Of a DNA stretch of 64,000 nt, positions 21,368 to 32,359 are shown in pieces. The stretch's first letter is position 1. Every line of letters begins with the position of its first letter. The DNA is taken from NCBI GenBank assembly GCA_026724425.1, contig JAIUCV010000005.1:35623784-35687783 (forward strand). The letters are read 5' to 3'. This DNA is from Erythrophleum ivorense (Eukaryota; Streptophyta; Magnoliopsida; Fabales; Fabaceae). Position numbers and translations under genes: made by a program. The notes beneath the pieces were generated by a model. It made no database searches, had not been told where the DNA came from, and was given only the letters and a program-made list of their open reading frames with translations.

Positions 21368-24344
21368 TGTGACGACCCTAACTACTAATATTTAATTAAG
21401 GTTAAATATGTGATTAATAATCATAAATTTAGGTTAAAAGACATTATGACTAATTACATTCGAAAAATGCAGAAAAATTTGAAACTTAATGTTATTAAAG
21501 TCATCAACCAAATAATTGCAAGCATTCATGTACACAAGAGAAACAAACAATTATTTATAAGCCTTTGATTCTATTACCTATTAATTTTAACTCACAAGAA
21601 TCTTCTACCAGTGTTTCTAAGTCATCCCTTGAGGTTGTCATAGGAAAAACTAAGGTTTTCTAGGTTAGAATGAGAGTTTGGGACCGTTAGCCGCAACTAA
21701 ATGTCTTTGCGCCATGGCTTGCTCTCAGGTTCACTCTTATATTTTCACAGGTATCGCTGCGGTGAGTTGGAACTTCGCCATAGTGAGCATATATGGTGCT
21801 GCGGCGAGAGGACCTCTTAGAGCCTACCTCACTCGCCTTTCACTATTGACCGCGGCCAATTCCTTCTTTCGTTGCAACTGATTCCTCTTTAGAACGCCTG
21901 ACACATTTTCATAAAAGTTTACCGCGGCCAATTCCCATTTAGCGATGGTGAATTATCCTCTGGATGACTTCCAGTTTAGCTTTTCATATTTTGCCGTGGC
22001 TAATTCCACTTCTCGCCACGGCGAATTGCTTCCTGGTACTCTCCCTGGGCAACTTCGCCTCTATTGGCCATGGCTAAGACTATATTAGTTGCAGCAAAAT
22101 GCCTTCTGATCCTACAACTTCTAAAATCTTGTCTTATACTCTTTACTCTCCCTCCAATGACACCCTAGGGCCACTCTATATTAATTTATGGGGCTCCAAT
22201 AGCTTTCATTAGTCTAATTTACCCAACTTATCTATCATTACTAGTTCAAGACTTAAGTGTTAATTTCTACTCCTCCAACTACCCTATATCAGCAAGTTTA
22301 TAGAGTAATAGCAGTAAGAATTCATGAACTATCAACAATTATCATTCGATACACATTCTGTTAGAGATTCCATACATCACTGGTTTATATCAACATCTAT
22401 TGTATCATATGATTACATTTCTAATAGTAGACTATATCATAAATTCAACAAGGTTCATACATTAGATGTTATAAGTTCATACATCTAATACTAAGCTAAG
22501 ATGGGATCTAACTCTTCAATAGATGCATCCTAAGTAATCAAAATATAAACGCCTACACTTAGCAACATGATTACATGATGATACTATATGAAAGAATAAA
22601 AAAATTACATCTATTCTATTTAGATTAGACCAAGTGTAGCCTTCTTCACATATGACTGGAGCTCATAAATTTTCATCCACTTGCTTCCCCTTATCTCTAC
22701 CCAAAGAGCCTTCACCTAAAAGTATGATCCTATGAAACGGGGTGAGATGTAAATTTCAGTAATCAAGATAAATTTCATTCATATATTCTAGTATAATTAA
22801 CATATATGTATGATTTCATATAAGCATTAGAAAATATACCAACCATATCAGTAAATGAAACAATTAGGCTATCTATTATTACTATCCCATATGAGCAATC
22901 ACAATTCCACATGTTAAAAGCCAACAACATCAGGAGAGGCCCGTCCACGGCACCTACTCCCTAATGAGCACAACCAGGGCTCAGTGCATTTGGGGTCTGA
23001 TTGCAACTAGGTCCCCAATCGAAACACATGCACGGGTGGCAATCGTACCACAGCTCCACCATGGACTTACAGGGTCCAATCACATATAACAGATAGCCAA
23101 CTAATTTATCTAGCATTCAAAATCATATCATACGACAAATATAAAATTAAAATAGACATATGCATAAAATTAGCATGAACCCCGGTTACCTCACTTGTAG
23201 ACAAGTTGGGAAGCTAATAGCAGTACCAAAATCCTCCTATAATCACAATGTCAGAAAATTATCACTTTATATCAGTCCATTACTATCCCATTCATCATTT
23301 ATGGTAATAATCCAATGCTTAAAGAATTAAATTACCAATAGTTACCTAAGGGACACCCACCCAATCACCAAGAGCCTCAAATTACGGGTTTTGCCTTCTC
23401 TAGACCAGAAACATCAAAATATCACTTAAAACCCTAGGAAAATTCGCATAAAATTAAGGCCCATACTATAAGTCTACTATGGGGGTCTTAAACCAGTAGA
23501 AAATACATCAAAATGAAGAGTTTATACTTACCTAATAACACCCCTAGCCTCCACCTATGAAATTTCATCATGGAAACATCAAATAGCAAGTTTCAGATTT
23601 TGGGTGTGGGTGAAAGTGCTCTAAATGAGAAGCCAATCGGGTCAAATCGAAGGGGAAAAGGAGAGGATTAAGTTATATAGCTATTACCTTAGCTGAATCT
23701 TACTCTAGGAGTGGGAAATGATGGAATTTTGCTGCTAACACTAGCCTCTCCTTTAGACCTCCGAGTTTGTGTTTGTGTTTGTGTTTCTTGTGGTTCTGCA
23801 GAATGGGGGTGGCTAGAATGATTTTTAGGGTTTAAGTTGGGTCTTAAATGAGTTATGGGTTGACCTATCAGCCTAAGGACCTATTGGGCTCCCACTAGTT
23901 GTTAGGCTAAGATTTTAATTGTTGGGCCAATTATAAGAGTTTAGATTTTTAGTTGGGTTGAGTCAAGTTTTCAAGAGCCCACTTAGTTGAGGTTTGTATA
24001 AAGGATGTTGGGCCAATTATAAGAGCTTATATAAGTTGGGTCTTAGACTCGTATCTCACTAAATCAGATTGGGCCATAATTAGGTGCTCTCTCTTAGGCC
24101 AAGTCTCACATTAAAAGGTTAAGTTTGCACCTAAAATCATTGGGCTCCATTAGTCTCTAACCATGGCCTATTTAATTTTAATTTGGGCCTAGATGAGGTT
24201 CTAACCTAATTAAGTCTCAAACTCATATTAATAATTTATCTATCTAAAATTTTCATTCACATAACTTGTCTAATTATTTCATATTGATTATTCTTATTTA
24301 CCCACATTAATGATTAGCACCTTAATTAATTTTAGAGTGTTACA
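21368..24344 (-). mobile_element. Solo LTR (LTR-c) inside the 3' LTR of element A
   Basis: The plus-left end is TGTGACGACCC at 21368 and the right end GTGTTACA at 24344. It is flanked by gctac (21363-21367) and gctat (24345-24349), a 5-bp TSD with one change; the empty site gctat is seen in the sister LTR near 38628. Minus orientation is inferred from a CTCACCCCGTTTCATAGG stretch at 22728-22745 and from the canonical TGTAACACTC start on the minus strand. No coding domain is present. Confidence 0.85.
21690..22075. repeat. Array of diverged near-palindromes (GCC-GTGGCGA type) in LTR-c
   Basis: About ten spaced copies of a 10-14 bp dyad occur, such as ttcgccatagtgag (about 21774), accgcggccaatt (twice), cgccacggcgaatt and gccgtggctaatt. 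They are separated by 20-40 bp of unrelated sequence. CG steps in several copies appear decayed to TG or CA. The same core occurs in LTR-e and LTR-l. Confidence 0.65.
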
Positions 24345-24819
24345 GCTATAAGAACAAAGTCGAAGGGAGAGCAATACACACTAGCCAAGATTTAGACTTG
24401 CATGAGAATATGCTACCCAAATGGATCAACCAAACTCAATTTGCAATAGGGAAGAGGCATGTAGAAAAGTAAAACAAGAAAGGAGTAGGGTTAAGGTGAA
24501 AATGGAGGAAAAGATGTAGATGTTTCTAGCATGTTTCTTGCTACTTCCTCTAATCGAAAAGATGGAGGTAGGTGAGAGCAATGTGCCACTAAGAATGGAG
24601 ATATTAAATGACCTAAAACCCAAGCTTTAATAAGGTAAATGGGGGGCATATATGGAATAATAGAAAAATGACACAATAGGAAAAAAATTGGTGTATGTAT
24701 GCAATTGGACTAGAACACAGGACATATATAAAACTCCATTTAACTGCTGCTAAACCTAAGCCATACCTTCAGCTATATATATTAACCAATAAATACATGT
24801 ATACATTTAAGTTTTTACA

Positions 24820-24832
24820 TTCTTCCCCCTTT
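24820..24832 (-). promoter_or_regulatory. Polypurine tract of element A
   Basis: The minus strand reads AAAGGGGGAAGAA immediately before the 3' LTR start TGTAAAAAC, following the last pol codons. This is the expected second-strand primer position. Confidence 0.8.
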
Positions 24833-25400
24833 AAAAAGGATTTGGTCCTTGAATTTAAATATGTACTAACCTTAATCCTCAAACAATTGGGAGTACTTTG
24901 CATGTATTTTACTTTCTATTTCCCATGTAGCCTCTTCTTATGAATGTTGGTGCTAAAGGACTTTCATCGATGCAATTTCCTTTGAATATAGCTTTTTAGT
25001 CTGCCTCTCTAAAATTGCCATGGGAGTCTTCTCATCTGTTAAACCCTTACCCATAGAAACATCTTAAGTTTGCAACACATGAGAGGGATCAAGCAGATAC
25101 TTCCTTAACATCAAAACATGAAATATCGGGTGAATATTAGATAACTTAGGTGGCAATGCCAACCGGTAAGCTACTACCCCAATGCTCTCTAGGATTTCAA
25201 ATGTGCCTATATATCTTGGGGTCAACTTCCCTTTCCTCCTAAATCTCCTTACACCTTTCATGGGAGACACCTTGAGAAACATATAATCGCCAATCATAAA
25301 CTCTAAGTCTTGACATTGACGGTCTACATACGCTTTTTTCTTGCTTTGAGTTGCCACCAATCTCCCCTTGATCATTTTTACCTTCTCTAATGGATCTTGT
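24833..25400 (-). pseudogene. Element A integrase C-terminus and chromodomain
   Basis: The minus strand from 25400 gives VKMIKGRLVATQSKKKAYVD, then DLEFMIGDYMFLKVSPMKGV, then KLTPRYIGTFEILESIGVVA and LSNIHPIFHVLMLRKYLLDP. This is the GPY/F integrase C-terminal module of plant chromoviruses. Further on, in shifted frames, ILERQTKK and EEATWEIESKIHAKYSQLF form the chromodomain end. It carries stops and a frameshift between the two. It is cut from the rest of integrase by the LTR inserted at 25401. Confidence 0.85.
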
Positions 25401-28400
25401 TGTAACACTCAATTTTCGTAAAAACAATGGAAACAGGTCAGATATAAAAGAGAGTCCTCTAAAATGAAGAAGTTGAGGCCAATAAAATTAGGATAAAATT
25501 ATAAATAATAGAAAACAATGATCTAAGGCTTAAGATGCCCAGAAACTGGAGTAAGAGTGGCTAAAGAAAATTTAACGAAATGTAGTGGCATTTTTGTAAT
25601 TTTGAAAAACTTTTAGAAAATTCAAAGGAGAGATTTTTAAATGGAAAAATTGAGTTTTTAAGGATTCTTAGAAGCCTTAAAAACTATAGGAATTCCTAGA
25701 ATGGTTGAAACCCCTCTAGTTTGCGTTTTACAATGTTGGTTGACCTAAACTTTGACCCCTTTGTTCGGAAAGGTTTTAGATTTAATTTGAGTGATTTCAA
25801 AGGCAATTTATAGGTTAGAGGATTTAAATTTTATGATAGAAAAGACGATTCTTGAAAAGGAGTTGAAATGAGCTTTGAGGTAAGAAACTAAAAAATTGGT
25901 ATTTTGAAAAGCTTTTAATGGATCCCTAGCTATATATAGGTGGTGCCCCACTCTTTTTCTCATTTTAGTTGACCTAGTTTCTACCAAAAATAGAGGAAAA
26001 CTTAGCAGGAAAGGGCGCATAGGAGGAAGGGGAAAAGGAGAAGAAAAAGACTAGAGAAAAGGTAAGAAATCTTTGGTTTTTCAAGCTCCTTCCTTTAGCA
26101 AACTTGTTCTTCACCCTCTCTTCTCTTTTCCTCTGGTTTTGGTGCATGATTTGGGACTATTTTGAGTTATGTTTAGAGGGAGAAAGTTCAAAATTTCAAG
26201 GAGAAGTCATAGCAAAGAAGAACGCTCTTGGAAAAGGCAATAGAATCAAGGTAATTTCATAACTTTCCTTGATTTCTTCTTCTTGTTCCTCCATAGGTGT
26301 TTTTTGGCCTCATATAGAACAAACAAGATGGAGTAAATTTTGACCTAAACTAAGCATGAAACCTAGGTTTTTTAGGGTGAGAAACAAGTATATGTAAATA
26401 AATTCCAAAAGGAAGCATTAGAAAATAGGATTCCAAAACTTAGGGTTTTTGTTGCACATAGTATGTATGAAGCTTTCTAGTGGTATTTTTAGTTGTCTAA
26501 AAATATATATGGGTTCTTGAGACACCTAGAAAGCTTCACATGTGCCATTCCCTTCAAGAAAAATAAAGCTAGCTTCATGGGTCCAAAACTTGGTGCTTGT
26601 CTCAACCTAGGCAAGAAGAAACACTTAGAGAGAGTTTTAAATTTTTGTAAGGGTAGAAAGGGACTAAATATGATATAAGAATATCAAAGGAAGCCTTGCA
26701 AAAAATTTAGAAGCCTTAGTTTGTGTGATAAAGGTGTAAGTTCCATATTGAGACTTAAAGAAGCAACTTGTATCTAGGCTTTTGGGAAATGACCTTGTGA
26801 TGGCTCCAAGAGATTTAAATGGAGTTAAGAGACCTAGATAAAAGGAGAAAATGGAGCTAAGAGCATGGATTCTAATAGTTGCTTCATTAGGTTTTGTATG
26901 GAACCATTATGTAGTTATGTGAGAAAGTGAGCTTCCATAGAATGTGTATGATGTTAGAGCTTGCTTCAATGATATAATTGTGTCCCGTTTAATGTATTTA
27001 AGCCAAAGGAATCAAGCTCCACCTAGTTGCAAGTGTGTGGCCAAAAAAGGGGAGGAATAACCAAGGAAAAAGTGTGTGAATCTTACTTCAAGGTAGCTCT
27101 CTAACTTTTCTCTCATGCATGGTTTAGATATTTACTTGTCTTTGAGTGCTTGTGTATATGTTTGAACCATGAGAAATGTCTTTAGCATTTGCTTACAAGT
27201 TATAGTACCATTATACTTCTTGAAATGTGTTTATGTATGCATTATGGTTTGAATGGGTTTGGTTGTGCCAAAAGTCCTTTAGCAAGGGTGAGAATGAGTC
27301 AAAAGTCCCTAGAAACTGGTGAGATAGAGCCAAAAGTCTCAAGAAAAGTAAATCTAAGTCAAAAGTCCCTTGAGAGTTTATGTTTGCTATGTATAAGTTT
27401 ATGTGATAAGGAAAATGTCTTATGTATGCTCACAAATAGTTTGAATGTCATGCATGCATTCTTTAACATGTTCATGCATCTATTATGTATGTTTGAAAGG
27501 GTTAAGAGCTATTGAGATTCTTTAAATCTTACTCTTCCCCCATATATGCCTAACCATGTCTAGGTGAGTTAAGTGGACAAAGAAATGGAGGCTAACAACC
27601 TTGAAGATCAAGATTTTGATAAAGGATTATAAAAAATAGGCATTTTGATGATATATTGATGTCAAACTATGTAACCATAAGATGTATACATGATATAAAC
27701 CATTGAACATGTTTTAATGTATGTATAAGTAATGTATGTACTAATGTGGAAGCTAGATGAATAAATATGTATGTTCTTGCCACCAAGGAGTCTTTATGTG
27801 ATGTGATGTCCATGTGTATGTATGAAAGTGGCAAGGTGAAATTGAGCTCCATGATGATTTGGATCATTTGGTATGCTTTTATATGTTGTAATTATGCTTT
27901 CAAACTTGCTCAAGTGATTGTGAAAAGTCAAGAAGAGCATTTGGTGTCCTAAAATCCCACTTTAGACTTCAAATTTGACCATTTTGTGTGCTGAACTAAA
28001 GTTTGATCAAATGAGTGAGTTTTTTCATGAAATTTGGCTAGCAAGTAGGCCTCATATAAAAATTTTCATAGAGCTAAAGAGCACTCAATTTAGAGATCTA
28101 AATAATTTATTATGATTTTTCAAAGTTAGCCAAATTATGCAGAAATAGTATGATTATTGTTTATTTAGTCTATTTGTTTCTTTATGTCACACGTGGGCCA
28201 AATGAAGTCCAATGCTCATGAAATTTTACAAGCATAAACTAAACATCATAAAATTTTCATACCCATTAAGATCACCTCATTTGGAGCTCTATGGATGGAA
28301 AAATGAATTTTTGAAGTTGCATGACAATATCAGTAATACAGTCCAACCTCTGGTACTGTTCTATCAATTTCTGTAAGTTAAAGCCCTGGGCATTGGTGTG

Positions 28401-28813
28401 AAATTATTTTTAGTCATTAGTAGATATCTATAGTTTTCCAAATAGTATGGTTTACTTATTTTTGATTTTTCTAGAATTATTTATGAATTTTCAAAATTTA
28501 TACCCAAAAGTTAAAACATGGATATGTTTTTTGTAAGATATAGTTCCAAACTCGAAATAAATGAGTCTAAATATGATGTTTATGACTTGTATGGATATGT
28601 TATAGATAGAAAATGATGTGGATAAGTTCACATGATCCCTAGAGCATAAAATGAAGAAACGAGACCTTACATAACACTATTAAACACCATTAAATATTAA
28701 CTATTTTTCATGTGAAGTGTATATTTCCTTATATTTGTGCTCCAATACATATAAGATGCATTGAGATAGACAATGAGACTATGGTATAATAGAAAAGAGG
28801 CTAAGGTATTACA
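25401..28813 (+). mobile_element. Solo LTR (LTR-d, 3.4 kb) inserted in element A integrase
   Basis: It starts TGTAACACTCAATTTTCG and ends GGTATTACA. The flanks are cttgt (25396-25400) and cttgc (28814-28818). It contains a TATA box at 25931, a strong donor-like AAGGTAAGAAATC at about 26060 and the CAAAAGTCCC minisatellite at about 27262-27375. There is no coding domain, and integrase homology resumes on the far side. Confidence 0.9.
25931..25938 (+). promoter_or_regulatory. TATA box of LTR-d
   Basis: tatatata is followed by ggtggtgccccactc, about 530 bp into the LTR. The LTR at 39040 has a related ttttataaaaagccacccc block at the corresponding place, which supports a shared promoter. Confidence 0.55.
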
Positions 28814-29740
28814 CTTGCACTAGGTCAGGCCCTAGTAGGTTAGCTTCTTTAACTTCAAACCATTTAATGTGAGACTTGCATCGTCTCCTATATAATGTCT
28901 TAAAGGGCAACATTTGAATACTAGCTCGGTAATTATTCCACTAAGGGAAAATAATTAACCCAGCTACCATTAAAATCCAAAACATGACCTCAGCATATCT
29001 TTTATCATCTATATAGTCTTCTCTGATTGCTCATTAATCTGAGGATGAAAGATAGTGCTAAGATACAATCAAGTACCTATGACCTCTTGAAAGGCTCTCC
29101 AGAACCTGGAAGTAAATTGTGGTCCTCGATTAGAGATAATAAAAATTGGAATACCATGAAGCTTCACTATGTTATTAAAGTAAAGTTGCGCATATCTTGT
29201 GACATTGTGCATTGTCTTTATAGAAAGAAAATGCACTGGTTTAGTGAGTCTATAAACAATTACTCAAATGCAGTCATAACCCCTCATTGTTTAGGGTATC
29301 CTGTTATAAAATCTATAGTAATTCTTTCCCATTTCCATCTAGTACCTCTAATTATTTGTGTAGTTTTATAGGATTTTGATGTTCTACCTTTACCTGCTGA
29401 CACACCAAAAAATGAGAAACAAAATCTACTATATCTTTCTTCATACCTTCCTACCAATATACTTACTTCAAGTCTTGATACATTGTTGTAGAACCTAGAT
29501 GGATTGTATATAAGGAATAATGAGCTTCTTCTATAAGTTTTCTCTAATTCTCTTACATTCAATATGCATAGTCGAGCAACAAACCATAAAACTCCATTTG
29601 AGTCTAAGGTAAATTCACTTTCTTTTCCATTCCTAACATCACCCATCAACTTGCATAATTGTGCATTCTTAGCCTGTATCGCTTTCACCCTTCCAAATAG
29701 AGAAGAATGAAGCTGTACATAGGCTAAAAATACCCTTGGT
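28814..29740 (-). pseudogene. Element A integrase core and N-terminal zinc region
   Basis: RWKWERITIDFITGYP (ending near 29290) matches the start of the catalytic core and keeps the first acidic residue. Upstream, LWFVARLCILNVRELEK... aligns with the zinc-binding region, but the His and Cys ligands are replaced (for example SSLFLIYNPS where the family has an AH...HPG stretch). Toward 28814 the core is full of stops. It joins the C-terminal part at 25400 once the inserted LTR is removed. Confidence 0.8.
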
Positions 29741-31040
29741 TTTTTAATCTTAAATTGAATTCCTATACTCTCTATCTTATGGAGGTTTGTTATCCAAGGT
29801 CTTCTCGTTTCTAAAAATGACTCAAACTTCCTGTAGACTTCTTGCTCAAGGTACCTACCACTCTATTAGCCTTGCCAAGATGATACAAAATAGTGTAATC
29901 ATAATCTTTAAGTAGCGCCATCCACCTCCTTGGTTTTAGATTTAGACCCCACTATTGGAAAATATATTTGAGGCTCTTGTGATTTGTATAAATCTCATAA
30001 GTTTCACCATATAAATAATGCCTCCAAATTTCGAGAGCAAAAGCTATTATAGCTATCTATAAATCATGAGTTAGGTAATTCTATTCATGTTTCTTAAGTT
30101 GTCCAGAGGCATAAGCAATCACGCGACCATGTTATATCAAGATACATCCCAAGTCTACTTTGGAGGCATCACAATATATGACATGGCCCTCAAATCTAGA
30201 GGGTAATGTCAAAATTGGTGTAAAAGTTAGATAGTCTTTTAGTTTCTAAAAACTCTCTTCACAAGCCTTAGACCACTAAGACTTCACATTCTTTTGTGTT
30301 AATCTTGTTAATGGTGCAACTATCTTTGAAAAACCCTTAACAAACTGACGATAATAGCCTACCAAACTTAAAAAACTATGAATCTCCATAATGGTAGTAG
30401 GTTACAACCACTTTTGAACTTCTTTCACTTTACCTAAATCTACTTGTGCCCCGTCCCTTAAAATCACATGGCCCAAAAAGGCTATTTCTTTGAACTAAAA
30501 TTAACATTTAGAAAACTTGGTATATAATTGGTGCTCCTTTGACACTTATAACATCATTCTCATATGTTGCTCACTTTTTGACTCTTAGAATAAACCAGAA
30601 TGTCATGAATGAAGACAATGACAAATCAATATAGAAAAGGCTTGAAAATCTGATTCATTAAGTTCATAAATACAACTGGGGCATTAGTTAATCCAAACGA
30701 CATCACTAAAAATTCATAATGGTTATACTAGGTTTTGAAAGCAATCTTAAGGATATCTTTATCTCTTATCCTCAACTGATGATAACCTAATTGCAAGTCA
30801 ATCTTTGAGAAACACTGAGCCCCTACAACTATTGATCAAATAGATCATCTATATGAGGTAAAGGATATTTATTCTTCCCTGTCACTTTATTCAGCTACTT
30901 GTAATCCACACATAGACGGAGAGAATAATCCTTTTTCTTAACAAAAAGTATAGGAGTATCCCAATGGGGGTGCTAGGATGAATAAAACCCTTATCCAATA
31001 AATCCTACAATTGGTTCTTTAACTCTCTAAGTTCCATAGG
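29741..31040 (-). pseudogene. Element A RNase H and reverse transcriptase
   Basis: RNase H text on the minus strand includes FALEIWRHYLYGETYEIYTN and then HKSLKYIF near 30000. RT text includes TPILFVKKKD, SLRLCVDYK-stop-LNKVTG and KNKYPLPHIDD (about 30870-30970). The catalytic box reads FIHDILVYSK: codons at 30602-30607 give His-Asp where the family has Asp-Asp, so the polymerase site is lost. Several TAG/TAA stops and frame changes are present. Confidence 0.85.
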
Positions 31041-31139
31041 TGCCATCCTATAAGGAGGAATAGATATAGGTTAAGTACTAATAGTATATCAATATAAAAT
31101 TTAATTTCCTTTTTTGAGGGTAATCTTGGTAATTTTTAA

Positions 31140-32359
31140 GGAAAAACATCAAGAAATTCTTTCACCACTGGGACTTGTTCTAATGTCAGAATCTACACTT
31201 TCATATCTTGCACTATTGTTAAATATTCCTGGCAACCCTTCCTTAAGAGCCTTTGAGCTTCTATGGTAAATATTAAGTTGTTTGATGCTTCACTTCGATC
31301 ACCTTAGATAACAAGAGGAGGTTTACCTGGAAAGTTACATCTCACTAACTTAAGATGACAATCCAAGATAGCATGGGAAGAAGCTAGCCAATCCATTTTG
31401 AGTATCATATCAAAGTCGGTTATCATAAGTATTATCAAATTAGTAATGTCTCTTGATCTACCACAGTAATCACACAGGCCTTACACACCTGATTAACTAC
31501 TATAGATTCCCCCACTAGGGTTGCAACTTGTAGTGGGTACTCTAATTTTTCAAGATCTTTGCTAATTTTCTTCACAAAGTATGGAGATATATGGGAATGT
31601 GTAAAGTTGGGATCAAATAATGCCTATGCATCATGTGAATAAACTGTGAGTGTATTTGTCACCATAGCATTGGATGCCTGTGTATCCTAACCTTTGCCTG
31701 TAATTGTCCCACTACTGCTACCTCTACCAATTTGAACTGTAACTATACTAACAGACTGAGCTCTTGTTGAGAATTACCTAGTAAGTCAAACTAATCGCTG
31801 ACTAGACTCAGGGTAATGCTAAGGGTAATCTCTTACCAAATGCCTAACTTGCTTATAATGGAAGCATGCTTATGTCTCTTTGTGACAAGAGCCAGAATGT
31901 ATCTTTCCACAAATAGAACAAGGACCTCTAGACTAGTGAGACTGAGTAGAAACTGAGGTAGCTATCATGCTAACACTCTTGAAAGATACTCTATGCCTAT
32001 AAGTACTAGTAGAAAATGAAGTTAAAGATCTTGTAAAGGCCTGAATAGGTCTTTGATGACCTTAAGGCGTAGGCCCATAAGAAGATCCAATTGCAAATGA
32101 ACTACCTCTATACCTCCTTTCATTATCCTGCTTCCTCTTCCTTTAGAGGTATCCTCCTCCTTATCCCTCATCTTTATCATACATGCATGATCTACAATAG
32201 CTGAATAAGAAGGAAACAAATTCATCTATAGAGTAACTACCTTGTACAATGTTCATGGCAACCCATTTACAAACCACTTGATCCTATCCCTCTCAGTAGG
32301 GATTAAATGTGATGCATACCTAGATAATTGTGTGAAATGATATTGTAATCAGAGACATT
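31140..32359 (-). pseudogene. Element A protease and gag zinc knuckle
   Basis: Protease remnant: LFDPNFTHSHISPYFVKK against the usual FDSGATHSFIS (catalytic Asp kept, following residues changed), then VGESIVVNQV. Zinc-knuckle remnant near 31820-31925: CSICGKIHSGSCHKET, stop, ACFHYKQVRHLVRDYP, where the CCHC pattern has lost Cys residues to Tyr. It is interrupted by LTR-e at 32360. Confidence 0.8.

Larger units (their letters stand above)
18814..24819 (-). mobile_element. 3' LTR of element A (3.0 kb plus a nested insertion)
   Basis: Ends: TGTAAAAAC at 24819 (minus-strand start) and ...TGTGACA at 18814. It aligns through its length with 36117-39039, apart from the inserted 21368-24344 block, which together with one TSD copy accounts for 2982 bp. 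Similarity to the other LTR looks higher around 20.4-21.3 kb than around 18.8-19.8 kb. Confidence 0.85.

Noticed and set aside
22900..23080. GC-richer segment that first looked like a coding exon or structured RNA
   Set aside because: It is a known-looking conserved body segment of Tekay-type LTRs (minus sense) with stops in all frames; no RNA family pattern could be matched by eye.
25401..28813. Whether LTR-d could be a gene-bearing insertion
   Set aside because: TG...CA ends, TSD, TATA and lack of any domain show an LTR; frames inside are short and unlike any family.
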